Shown here: piece by piece, positions 41,065 through 48,285 of the stretch
Layout of the letters: every line of letters begins with the position of its first letter
How positions within the stretch are numbered: the first letter of the stretch is position 1
Assembly: GCA_018340805.1 (NCBI GenBank)
Contig: JACMZG010001911.1
Location: 31,699,000 to 31,762,999 of the forward strand
DNA: 64,000 nt
Direction: 5' to 3'
Source of the DNA: Microvelia longipes
Lineage: Eukaryota; Arthropoda; Insecta; Hemiptera; Veliidae
Translations under genes and position numbers: made by a program
The notes under the pieces: generated by a model
Seen by the model: only the letters and a program-made list of their open reading frames with translations
The model's database searches: none
What the model was told of the DNA's origin: nothing

Positions 41065-41775
41065 TACGTTACATACGTTACCAATAAGTCGTTACTTAAA
41101 TCGAGTTCATGTTTTTATTAGTCTACCTATTTGCTGAACAGGTGAGATAGAGCAAGATGATTGGCCCACATTATAAATATTTGCTAAATACATGGCAAAA
41201 TGCCATGTGATAACAAATAATAGTAAAGCAAGAAATAAATCAGCAACACAAGGAAGCCCTACTTGTGTTTGAAGGCTATCAAGAAGGTTTGTAGTTTTGG
41301 AATCATGAGGCCATTGAACAATGTACATCTGTATGAGTATCAAATTTGCCTTAATTTGAAAGAGAATTGTGGCTAAGAGAATTAGATTACTCATCTAATT
41401 ACGATTCGAGAGAGAGAGGCATCGAATAATTTTGATGCTTCTTATCAAATGCATCAGAGAAGCATATCTAATTTTAAGACCTTACAAGGAAGGTCTTAAA
41501 ATCTAAGTCTTCATTATAAATTTAATAATATCTTGAAATTTTTGTATTTTAAGCCAATTTCGTTTATTTCTAGATCAATAGATGAATATCAAGAAATGTT
41601 TGAAAATACCAAAGCGTCAACTTGTACGTTAAGCTCTGGGGAAGAAGTTTCCATCCTCATGTTCAAAGATTATTCGTGTCTTAACTCCGATCCGTCTACA
41701 GCCTCTACCGTCATCAAACCTTCTACTCATCTTTTATTTCTTTCATTCATCTTTATCAAAATTCAACTTTTATAA
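23761..41775 (+). CDS. chp: Chaoptin-like leucine-rich-repeat GPI-anchored cell-surface protein (8 exons)
   Basis: Exons: 23761-23845 (runs into a 10-N gap), 23949-24093, 32017-32127, 33460-35938, 37626-37914, 39632-39871, 40728-40833, 41574-41775. Every junction after the gap has GT...AG and matching phase, giving ~1190 residues plus a signal-peptide exon. The product is an array of extracellular leucine-rich repeats (LxxLxLxxNxL) ending in a cysteine flank (CSCNLLWFSHWLKRH) and a hydrophobic tail (HLLFLSFIFIKIQLL) that fits GPI-anchor addition. Drosophila chaoptin is a photoreceptor GPI-linked adhesion protein needed for rhabdomere microvilli; length, repeat content and the C-terminal flank match. 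The N-terminal cysteine cluster expected between exons 1 and 2 is absent, probably lost in the gap. AATAAA at 41797-41806 is a likely poly(A) signal. It could be a chaoptin paralogue rather than the strict orthologue. Confidence 0.85.
23846..23855. other. 10-N gap within the chaoptin 5' region
   Basis: Ten N directly follow an open signal-peptide frame. The chaoptin N-terminal cysteine cluster is found on neither side, so the gap probably hides more than ten bases. Confidence 0.9.
23949..24093 (+). CDS. chp: chaoptin-like exon 2
   Basis: Acceptor ttaattttttcag, donor gtaagt. It encodes the first leucine-rich repeats (SLNLASNRLAHIDEFAL). It starts with two bases of a split codon and ends with GA, which joins G of exon 3 to give Glu. 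Confidence 0.9.
24094..25079. other. Chaoptin intron, 5' part
   Basis: AT-rich intron sequence up to the LINE 3' end. Near 24260-24370 is a GC-richer patch (cttgggcccacccctgtagg) that may be an old repeat. No exon signals in phase with the gene were seen. Confidence 0.5.
25080..29760 (-). mobile_element. Near-full-length LINE (ORF1, endonuclease, RT, C-terminal zinc motif), inactive
   Basis: Antisense in the first large chaoptin intron. ORF1 pieces (29679-29434, 29120-28899) start MSNNQAGQERKRERSPTS and include a basic coiled-coil-like region. Endonuclease fragments lie at 28595-28374 and 27950-27284. RT fragments follow: a KAPGTDRIPAEF/YRGIS-type region (about 26990-26720), then 26519-26004 with GLKQGCPLSAHLFAVFINDV and catalytic LLYCDDLVLL (YCDD rather than the usual YADD). 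The C-terminal domain (25968-25090) ends in CKVCNN...HFISTC, a CCHC motif seen at the end of several LINE clades. Multiple frameshifts make it inactive. An Ingi/Vingi- or Nimb-like clade is possible but not established. A hAT MITE splits the endonuclease at 27822-28286. Confidence 0.85.
27822..28286. mobile_element. Non-autonomous hAT element (465 bp) with 8-bp target duplication
   Basis: The left end cagtggttcccaacc and the right end ggttgggaaccactg are perfect inverted repeats of the well-known hAT type. They are flanked by the direct repeat ccttagac (27814-27821 and 28287-28294), the 8-bp duplication expected of hAT. Sub-terminal GGGACCCC-type blocks are also inverted. The interior has a TA run (27893-27950) and no ORF. 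Removing the element and one duplication rejoins the LINE endonuclease sequence, so it inserted after the LINE. Confidence 0.95.
29761..30147. other. Chaoptin intron between LINE 5' end and next repeat
   Basis: Contains a CpG-richer stretch (ctacgcgcagactacgtcac, about 29801), possibly the LINE 5' UTR. No gene seen. Confidence 0.4.
30269..30384. repeat. TA microsatellite
   Basis: (TA)n with occasional TG steps. Frames crossing it are repetitive Tyr-Ile artefacts. Confidence 0.95.
30756..30882 (+). promoter_or_regulatory. TATA box, leader and possible first coding exon inside a repeat
   Basis: TATAAAAG at 30756-30763, a ~60-base leader, then ATG at 30825 in a strong context (aaaaATGG). It opens MASTNPRLAKQACEEEEPR up to a GT donor at 30883. 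No later exon was found. It could be a remnant transposase first exon or a captured host promoter. Function is inferred only. Confidence 0.35.
31360..31565. repeat. Cluster of very GC-rich mini-hairpins with GNA loops
   Basis: In otherwise AT-rich intron DNA, successive perfect short palindromes occur: ggcccgcgaagcgggcc (about 31360), ggccgcgaagcggcc (about 31473), gccgcggagcgg, ggcgcgaagcgcc and cgggccgaaggcccg (ending about 31563). Each has a three-base GNA-type loop. GCGAAGC is known to form an unusually stable DNA mini-hairpin. What maintains the pattern is unknown. Confidence 0.75.
31566..32016. other. Chaoptin intron, 3' part
   Basis: Moderately GC-rich repeat-like sequence to about 31860 (a 70-codon frame at 31618-31830 resembles no family), then AT-rich DNA to the exon 3 acceptor. 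Confidence 0.4.
32017..32127 (+). CDS. chp: chaoptin-like exon 3
   Basis: Acceptor gttgtacag, donor gtaaat. It encodes one and a half leucine-rich repeats (LKQLDLSYNRLLEIPISAL). It ends with AG, joined to T of exon 4 to give Ser. Confidence 0.9.
32200..33270 (-). pseudogene. Jockey-type LINE endonuclease fragment in chaoptin intron
   Basis: On the minus strand the frames contain parts of an APE-type retrotransposon endonuclease: ITETHFTS and ALGGSAILIRNSISH (about 33180-33050), YIAKHPQWGCRAQNPRGVNL (about 32890-32820), TDPAKLPDLLDFFI (about 32740) and LSSDHSPVLS (about 32660), the last holding the catalytic S-D-H step. These follow Jockey-clade order. At least three frameshifts and several stops break it. 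It is antisense to the host gene and has lost the RT. Confidence 0.75.
33460..35938 (+). CDS. chp: chaoptin-like exon 4 (main LRR exon)
   Basis: A 2,479-bp exon, acceptor tgtcttttacag, donor gtatgt, encoding 826 residues of uninterrupted leucine-rich repeats of ~24 residues (for example LEFLDLSYNNLTRIP and LRVLDLSFNKLKSIP). Possible N-glycosylation sites (NNLT, NISR, NMSH) are scattered through it, fitting an extracellular array. The open frame extends upstream into the intron to about 33350, but that part is not LRR-like and precedes a good acceptor, so I start at 33460. Confidence 0.95.
36185..36645. repeat. 60-bp GC-rich minisatellite, 8 units, in chaoptin intron
   Basis: Eight tandem units start at about 36190, 36251, 36309, 36369, 36429, 36488, 36548 and 36609. 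Each holds gatgattgtttgctgggtgg and gaaaagtaccgtcagtgg. Because 60 is a multiple of three, long open frames appear on both strands (36204-36710, 36168-36689). These follow from the repeat length and are not evidence for a gene. Confidence 0.95.
36646..37625. other. Chaoptin intron
   Basis: AT-rich intron. aaaagtggttatt (about 36938) is inverted as aataaccactttt (about 37494), a possible relic of a ~560-bp inverted-repeat element. No exon seen. Confidence 0.4.
37626..37914 (+). CDS. chp: chaoptin-like exon 5
   Basis: Acceptor ttttttcttcag, donor gtacgt. Degenerate LRRs (FKGLENLKELNVQYLDEL) corresponding to the less regular C-terminal repeats of chaoptin. Phase 0 in, phase 1 out. Confidence 0.9.
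38120..38790. mobile_element. MITE with long inverted repeats and TA target site
   Basis: The left end cagggtggcacatttcaaat and the inverted right end cacaaggtggaatacattac are followed by inverted repeats of ~200 bp (both arms hold gattaactcagctt and agtttaaatacc). TA flanks both sides (38118-38119, 38791-38792), typical of Tc1/mariner insertion. No ORF. Confidence 0.8.
39080..39350 (+). repeat. Dispersed repeat shared with 47800-48065
   Basis: Both copies share the order ttgtaccaagcatg/ttcgtaccagacatg, gggtcac, atacggc and gatccttggttttgac. No ORF. The family is unknown. Confidence 0.65.
39450..39530. repeat. Two adjacent perfect hairpins
   Basis: aagttacacagagt, loop ggg, actctgtgtaactt (39450-39480) is a perfect 14-bp stem. 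aggtttgaaatatccttt is repeated inverted after a short A-rich loop (39487-39530). A related, non-palindromic sequence lies at about 43390-43470. Confidence 0.9.
39632..39871 (+). CDS. chp: chaoptin-like exon 6
   Basis: Acceptor ggttttacattttag, donor gtaact. Encodes PNLTHMEEGSLSGLEL and a last LRR (LDLRDNKLTTISPDLF), aligning with the region just before the C-terminal cysteine flank in chaoptin. Phase 1 on both sides. Confidence 0.9.
39885..40640 (+). mobile_element. 5S-like SINE family, copy a
   Basis: It starts near tttcctcatttatacagt, carries (CT)n (40014-40078), and at 40477-40520 has gttaagcacctttgagcttg followed by gtcagtgtatgggtaaccg, a diverged copy of the 5S rRNA internal promoter. 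The 3' end holds gagcgaagcgagtcc and stops at ggtaccccgtacccgatttt, a natural Pol III terminator. It lies in the intron between exons 6 and 7 of the chaoptin gene. Confidence 0.75.
40014..40078. repeat. (CT)n microsatellite
   Basis: An uninterrupted CT run of about 64 bases inside the SINE copy. Confidence 0.98.
40728..40833 (+). CDS. chp: chaoptin-like exon 7 (cysteine flank)
   Basis: Acceptor aatattttag, donor gtaaaa. Encodes NPIKCSCNLLWFSHWLKRHL, the start of an LRR C-terminal cap with its CxC pair. It ends with AG, joined to A of exon 8 to give Arg. Confidence 0.9.
40989..41060. repeat. TA microsatellite in last chaoptin intron
   Basis: Pure (TA)n. The rest of the intron (41061-41573) includes ctaaatacatggcaaaatgc (about 41188), matching sequence downstream of the 30148-31405 element, so it is repeat-derived. 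Confidence 0.9.
41574..41775 (+). CDS. chp: chaoptin-like exon 8 (cap end, GPI signal, stop)
   Basis: Acceptor cgtttatttctag. Two further cysteines (STCTL, YSCLN) complete the LRR cap, followed by a Ser/Thr-rich stretch and a C-terminal hydrophobic tail up to TAA at 41773-41775. The tail with small residues ahead of it is the expected GPI-addition signal. Confidence 0.9.
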
Positions 41776-41806
41776 GATAATTGTTATTTAAGGATTAATA
41801 AATAAA

Positions 41807-43107
41807 TATATATTTATATTTTTTTATTTAAAAAGGAATCATTTCTTAAATCAAGAAGGTTCTTGCATAATTTGCACTTGTTCAAGCCCCTTGATTCATA
41901 GCGGTTTTATTAATCAAACTGGTTTGGTTAAACCAGAAAGAAAACATTTAGTTTTATGTTTTAAAATACCACTACCTTAAACGTTTTATTTGTGTCTTTT
42001 TGCTTGTACTTTTGAATTTTTATTTAATTGAATTGGTATGGGAAAAATAATTGTTATTTTTTCTCTTATACTAGCGTAATTATATAGGAAAAGTATTGTG
42101 TCCTCAGGCACTTTTATGACGTTCTGAGTGGTTATAGTCATGCTCTTTGTCTTTGTAAGCGAATCTGTGTGTGTGTGTGTGTGTGTGTCTGTATGGCTGC
42201 GTCACGCATAACTCTTGCTGTGTTAAAAATAATATGTAATGCAAAAGTATTATGCTCATCAAAACTAAAAAAACGTGAAAATCGAAAATTAGACCAACAG
42301 AATTAAAAGTTAGGAAGCTAGGTTTGAGTCTTTTCCTACTGTTATAAAACTGACCTTATCTTGAATGACCATATCAGACGCAGTAGGTTTTCGATATATC
42401 CCCAACTTCAATAAGTTATCCAACTAAGAGCTAACCATATCAGTCGCTGACCATATCAATGACCATATGAGCATATCAGTCGCTGAAGGTTATCAATATA
42501 TCTTGAACCACAAGGAATTATGCAACTAAGAGCTTATCATACCAGTCGCTGACCATACCAGTGACCTTGACCTTGACCATTGTAGTTGCAGTAGGTTATA
42601 GATATCTAACCTCTTAGATTTCGAACCTTCAACTTGGAGACTTAGATCCAACTGATGACTTAACAACTTTTGTCCTTCTATAAATTGTTACCTTATAAAT
42701 CGAATAACACAGCGTGTAAATTGCCCTGGTCTTACTATAAAAAAGAACATAAGACATTGAAGCTCAAGATAAGTCGAAAACCTACAGCGACTGATATAAT
42801 CATTCACGCTGCCTCAGTTCATCCTTGGTCGTAAAATAAAATCCTTTACCCATAAGACTAGGATGCATATGGAAAAGAGAACTTTTCATAAAAACGTAGT
42901 TGAATGGCATTCTACTGTAATACTTTTTTTAAGTCTTAATGAACTCTAAATGTATGTTATAGCACTCTAAAAATGTTGTTACCTGATAATACTAAGGTCA
43001 TCTAAGGAAGTTATAAGGAAAAGTACCAAGATTCCCCGTACCCGATATTTTTGGCTGTATTTCAATATTATTTGTTAGTTTGATTTGATTATTTGACAGT
43101 AAATGAA
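41807..43107. other. Intergenic repeats downstream of chaoptin
   Basis: From about 42080 a diverged member of the 5S-like SINE family begins (aaaagtattgtgtcctcagg, then a (TG)n run at 42168-42190). Its end ccccgtacccgatatttttg lies at about 43035. In between (42360-42620), degenerate repeats of accatatcagtcgctgacc occur. No coding exon seen. Confidence 0.5.
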
Positions 43108-43150
43108 ATGGCGGTTTGGTGTTGTGTTCGTGAAGATAGTATTACTCCAG
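43108..43150 (+). CDS. Possible first coding exon (orphan)
   Basis: ATG at 43108 in a good context (gaaATGG) encodes MAVWCCVREDSITP plus one base, followed by a strong donor, cag|gtatgt. It might be exon 1 of gene P (next exon at 48211), but the phases do not join directly (1 out, 2 needed), so an intermediate exon would be required. Weak evidence. Confidence 0.25.
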
Positions 43151-43689
43151 GTATGTTGTAGTCAGTTTATTATTGTAACATGGAAAATGTACCTAACCTG
43201 AAAACTGTTTAATTCCTAATATAATCAAATAATAAAGGAAGTAACAGGAACTTGTATAAAAGAACGTTTAAAATTCAAAACAAAAATCAATCAAAGTAAA
43301 AAAAAATCAAAAATCAATGTGTGAAAGCGAAAAGCCAACAACGCTGGTTTATTATAATCCTAACAGTTTTATAGAGCAGATATGTTTCAATGAGGTTACA
43401 CAGAGCCCTGGAGAGTCCAAAAAAATGTTTCAAGCCTCTTAATATTATTGAGTTAAGCTCATCAGTAATATATTTCAATGGCTGCTTTGACGTTATCATT
43501 TTTTAATTTGTAAATTAACACGCACGATTCTTCGTAAACAAATAAATTAGGATACTATATTTAGGATACATTTTAAATGCATAAATAAACTGCTTTTAAA
43601 ATAGTTTTATTTCAAATTTAAGCAACGTTTTCGTTGTTTTGTAAGTCCATTAAAGATTTTATAATAAGTTCAATAAGCAATATCAGCAA

Positions 43690-44350
43690 TTGCAAGATAT
43701 ACCAAATCAATAATGCTTATCAACATACCACAACAATACAATACTTTGAAAGCATATAAATCTTTAGCAGCATATAACAATACAATTATACCCAGCAAGC
43801 ATATCGATCAATAGCAACATACCACAACAATACAATACTTTGAAAGCAAATGAATCGCTAGCAACATATAACAATACAATAATACTGAGCAAGCATATCG
43901 ATCAATAGCAACATACCACAACAATACAATACTTTGAAAGCATATAAATCACTAGCAACATATTACAATACAACTATACTAGGAAGCATATTAATCAAGG
44001 CACTTTTTTTGTTTAAGTACCCCTAAGATTTTTGTGTTTATTTACCTTTGTCATTTATTAATTGTGTCAATTATTATGTTTTGATCTATGAATACAAAAC
44101 AAAGAAGTGAATACAAATACAAACATCTAAACTTAAGTCGTGCCAACCAAACAACAATACTTAGCAAACAAATCAAACAAAGCGACATACCACAACAAAA
44201 TATTAAACAATAAATAACAAGCATATCAGTCAATATCAACATACCAAAACAAAATATTAAACAATATTTTACAATCATATCAGTCAATAGCAACATACCA
44301 CAACAAAATATTAAACAATATTTAACAAGCATATCAATCAATAGCAATAT
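43690..44350. repeat. Two tandem arrays with related units
   Basis: 43706-43996: about three ~110-bp units containing caacataccacaacaataca and actttgaaagca. 44150-44350: about four ~60-bp units containing taccacaacaaaatattaaa. The second unit looks like a shortened form of the first. Frames over them are low complexity. Confidence 0.8.
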
Positions 44351-44745
44351 ACCACAGCAAATAAGTGGAAATAATGCTGTGCTGTGTATTGTATAATCTC
44401 TGAGGTAAAAGCTATCCGCTTAGCCATATCTAAGCAAAAAATTTCTCCTTCAAATTCCTCAAATTTTAAAAAAACTCCGCTCGCCCGCTGACCTCCGCAG
44501 CAGAATTTGTTCACCTTTGGGAATAAAAAATGCTTCTTTTCTCCTTTGAACCCATAGTTATTAATCTTCTCATTATTCACTACCTGGGGATTGGCTAAAT
44601 TATTACCGTATTATCTTCTATATTATGATAAGAGTACAGCTCTTGAAATAGATTAAAAATAGTATAATGATTTCAGAAGCGATGAAGAAGAAAGATGGAT
44701 ACCAAAGAAAATTATTAGAGTTTTGATGATAAAATCGATTGTACA

Positions 44746-45222
44746 ATGGCAGAAAATAAAAGTAATCCTTGCGCAAGTAAGAATCCTCATAGGGGTAAAA
44801 GAGCTGCTCTCCAAGAAGAAAAAAGTGGTCATACATGTTACAAGGAACAGGAGACGGATTATAATAGCACGCAAGCTGTTTCTACTTTTCAAGAGCCTCC
44901 TCTTTACCCTTCCGTGTCTCCTCCTAAGCCTACCCAGCCACCACCGCCTAAAGAGACAGAACCTGAGCCTGTAGCGCCAGTTATAGTTTCTGCACCAAAA
45001 ACACGACCCTGTGCGTGTTACCGAAGGAAAACAAAGCCTAAAACGAGGAGAAGAACTTCATGTCACTCAGAAGCAGTACCATCAGAACATGAAATATGGA
45101 ATCCTACGTGTAGAACTATTCCACGATTTCCTACGGAATGCCAACAGACTCCTTTGGAAAAACCTCCACGATTTTTTCGTCCTAACGCTATCCCTCAATT
45201 ACAAGATTTCTATCATTGGTGA
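44746..45222 (+). CDS. Hypothetical proline-rich, basic protein (158 aa), single exon
   Basis: The ATG (tacaATGG context) opens MAENKSNPCASKNPHRGKRA. The middle is Pro-rich (PPLYPSVSPPKPTQPPPPKE), followed by a basic Cys-containing stretch (RPCACYRRKTKPKTRRRTS) and a Pro/Phe-rich end (KPPRFFRPNAIPQLQDFYHW). An in-frame stop upstream (44731) fixes the start, and ATTAAA follows at 45231. No signal peptide or membrane segment is visible. Base use is less AT-rich than its flanks, consistent with coding. I do not recognise a family; small Pro-rich basic proteins of this kind are often testis-specific in insects, but that is a guess. A chance ORF cannot be excluded. Confidence 0.5.
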   Translation: MAENKSNPCASKNPHRGKRAALQEEKSGHTCYKEQETDYNSTQAVSTFQEPPLYPSVSPPKPTQPPPPKETEPEPVAPVIVSAPKTRPCACYRRKTKPKTRRRTSCHSEAVPSEHEIWNPTCRTIPRFPTECQQTPLEKPPRFFRPNAIPQLQDFYHW

Positions 45223-45289
45223 GGTTTAATATTAAAACGAGCTAATAGGATTCACTTAAATCCTATTTACTTACATCCTGCAAGCGGCC

Positions 45290-45898
45290 TCCTGAATGGT
45301 TTTCAGACAAAGTTGTCTGTCTGTGTGTGTGTGTGTGCGATATTGGGTGTGATTGTAAGAGTGTCTGTTATAATCGTAGCTCCCATTGTATTTATGCTAG
45401 AGAGTTGAAACTTTGCAGAAAAGAAAAATCAATCTACCGCTGTAATTGAGCTATTCAGAAAATATTTCTTTTATGACATCATTAACCTGCAATAATGACA
45501 CAGTAAAAAATTTGAAAAATTAGAAAAATACGAAAAAATTATGCAATCCTATTGAAATTTAGTACGCATATAACCATGTATAAGACAAAATATGTGCCGA
45601 GTTTCATCTTATTATCAGCATTAGTTCAATTGTTATCGTATTATTCGTATACATTTTTTAAAAAATTGTAAAAATCAGAAAATGATCTAATTACGTTTAA
45701 ATATAGTACAAGTGCACTAAGTTTCGTTTCAATACGATCTATGAGTGTATCTATGATTCATTTGTTGGCAGCATTGAACGTGGTCAGTACTGTATGGGTG
45801 ACCGCTGAGAATAAAACGGATGCGTTTACTATCTGAGGACGAGCGAAGCGAGTCCGAAACAGGGAGGATGAGCGTAGGTACCCCGTACCCGATTTTTA
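45290..45898 (+). mobile_element. 5S-like SINE family, copy b
   Basis: Best-preserved 5S internal promoter: at 45771-45809, gaacgtggtcagtactg then tatgggtgaccgctgag, close to the animal 5S intermediate element and C box. It has a (TG)n run at about 45319-45340, the 3' hairpin gacgagcgaagcgagtcc and the end ggtaccccgtacccgatttt. Confidence 0.8.
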
Positions 45899-45965
45899 AT
45901 AAAAATATAAAGACACGAGGTGGTCACAAGCAATATTAAATTGTATTAATAATGTCTATTTAAAA

Positions 45966-47329
45966 AATAATTCTGGCGCGGTGGTCCGCATGTCGGGCGA
46001 ATTTCCTTTGATGCGTGTTTCCGTGCTTTTTATATAAGTTTACAACTACTAAATAAATAATTCCGGCGCGGTGGTCCGCTGTCGGGCGAATTTCATTTAG
46101 AATGCGTGTTTCCGTGCTAAACAACCATTTTCTTGCTTATGCAAGAACCATGCCCATTGCGTGGTTCCGGTTCATGCTTTAGAACCTAAGCAGTTACTCA
46201 ATTGTCAAGCACTGCTCGTAACTCATTTTGTCTGTATTTTCCAAAGGAAATGCGCATAACTATCCTGTTGGTTGCACAAAAACTATGCCTCTAAAATTAG
46301 AAGTACGCTCTATTATTTGCACTAGTTTAAAGCTTAGTTACTTATCTTTAAGCTTAGTCAGTTATCTTTAAAGGTTTTAGCGCATTTCATTTGGAAAATA
46401 CAGACAAAATGAGTTACGAGCAGTGCTTGACAATTGAGTAACTGCTTAGGTTCTAAAGCATGAACCGGAACCACGCAATGGGCATGGTTCTTGCATAAGC
46501 AAGAAAATGGTTGTTTAGCACGGAAACACGCATTCTAAATGAAATTCGCCCGACAGCGGACCACCGCGCCGGAATTATTTATTTAGTAGTTGTAAACTTA
46601 TATAAAAAGCACGGAAACACGCATCAAAGGAAATTCGCCCGACATGCGGACCACCGCGCCAGAATTATTTCCTAGTTGTAAACTTATATTACGTAAAAAA
46701 ACGATAAAAAATGATCGACCCTTCCAGGATGTGAACCCAGGTACCCTGAGTTTGAGTGGTTGTATTGACTCCGGACCACTGGCATTCATCTCAGAGCCCA
46801 AAAAACATTAAAAACGACACCTACTCGAAATTTAATTTTCAACGACTGTAATTTTGGTTTTCTATAATTTTGTGGTTTTTTCGACTTTTTGGTAACTTAA
46901 AGTGGTCGTATCGACTTCGGACTGGTTTCATTCGATTCCGCGCCCAAAATTACATAGAAAACGACACCCTACCGAAATTTATTTTTATCGACCTAAATTT
47001 TGGTTTTCGGGAATTATAATGGTTTTTTCGATTTTTAGGTCACTTATAGTGGTTGTATCGACTTCGGACCGGTTTCATTCGATTCAGCGTCTCAAAAAAC
47101 ATAAATATTGACTTTTTCGCGGCAAAAAATATAACCTGAATTTTGCCGATTTTTTGAAATTTCGCTGACTCAGCAAACCGGGTTAATGACGTCACAAAAA
47201 CCTGGTTTTCAATAGGGTTCGTGTCCTCCCGAAATTTTTGTACCAAGTTTGGTTAAAAAATATTAATCCGTTCGAAAGATAGAGTGTTTACAAGAAAGTG
47301 TCTAGAAATAATATAATTATATTATATAT

Positions 47330-47411
<82 letters not shown>

Positions 47412-47532
47412 TTTCAAAAAAAGTATTTTTTCGTCATAAGGGACCTCTGAAACGGATTTGTGTCGTGGTCCGAGGTTCGAATTCCGCCATGACGCCTATC
47501 CCATTAGGCGAATTTTCAAAGGAAATTCGCTA
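45966..47532. mobile_element. Palindromic element, copy 3 (core plus right arm)
   Basis: Core palindrome (about 45966-46690) with the same loop orientation as copy 1. The right arm then carries the inverted tRNA-like block, ~150-bp units, the gacgtcac block, a TA run (47325-47406) and the end aaaggaaattcgct. The left outer arm is missing. Flanking aatgtcta (left, about 45951) and tagacatt (right, about 47534) are inverted, possibly by chance. Confidence 0.8.
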
Positions 47533-48210
47533 ATTAGACATTTTAATTTGAAAAGTGAAAAAAAAATTAAACATTATTCGGGAGATTTTAACTTTTTTTA
47601 GCCGTGGAAGAGCATTCATCTAAAATCAAAAGTTTTCCAGTCCCCTGCGTTGGGGAGTAGCGTACGCTAATATTTTACGGTAAATTCTTATAAAAGTTCT
47701 ACGTGGGGAAGCCTCCTTCTCAAGCCAAGGTTTTGCCAGTCCCCCGCACTAACTCTGATTTTTTATCGCAGTTCCTGTGTTTTTTATGTATTATATTACT
47801 TTTCACTATTTCTTTATTACCAAAATAGGAAAGTATCTTTGTTGGAAGGTAAATTTAGGACCTGCACAGTTAATGCAATTATTGCAAGCACGCGCAATTC
47901 GTACCAGACATGTATACAGTTTGTTTTTGACACTTTTTTGTGATAGATTCTTCTTTAATTTATTATCTCCGAAGGGTCACTTTGCTATACGGCGAATCGA
48001 CTTATAGCATTGATCGAATCATCGAATCGATGACGCATCCCCTTTATTAACGATCCTTGGTTTTGACCAGCTTGAGGTTATTGATAAACTCAAATTATTA
48101 TTTAAAAAAAAAGTTTTAAAAGAGTGAAAAGTAAATACGCAATTTAAAGTAAATTTAAATTGGATATAAAGTATATAGCTAAATAATGAAAGTGTACTGA
48201 AATATTTCAG
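47533..48210. other. Spacer with dispersed repeat
   Basis: 47800-48065 matches the repeat at 39080-39350. The remainder is AT-rich. No coding exon in phase with gene P was found. Confidence 0.5.
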
Positions 48211-48285
48211 GGATATTGGCTTCACTACCGAATTAATTTTCAAATTAGAAGAACGATGTAAAACTATATCACCTGTTGATGTACG
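48211..48285 (+). CDS. gene P exon (a)
   Basis: Acceptor tactgaaatatttcag, donor gtaaat. 24 codons plus split codons on both sides. Its CG end joins G of the next exon to give Arg. Confidence 0.6.

Noticed and set aside
44338..44580. 80-codon minus-strand frame
   Set aside because: Overlaps an old palindrome-core remnant (cgctcgcccgctgacctccg) and tandem repeats; no family resemblance.
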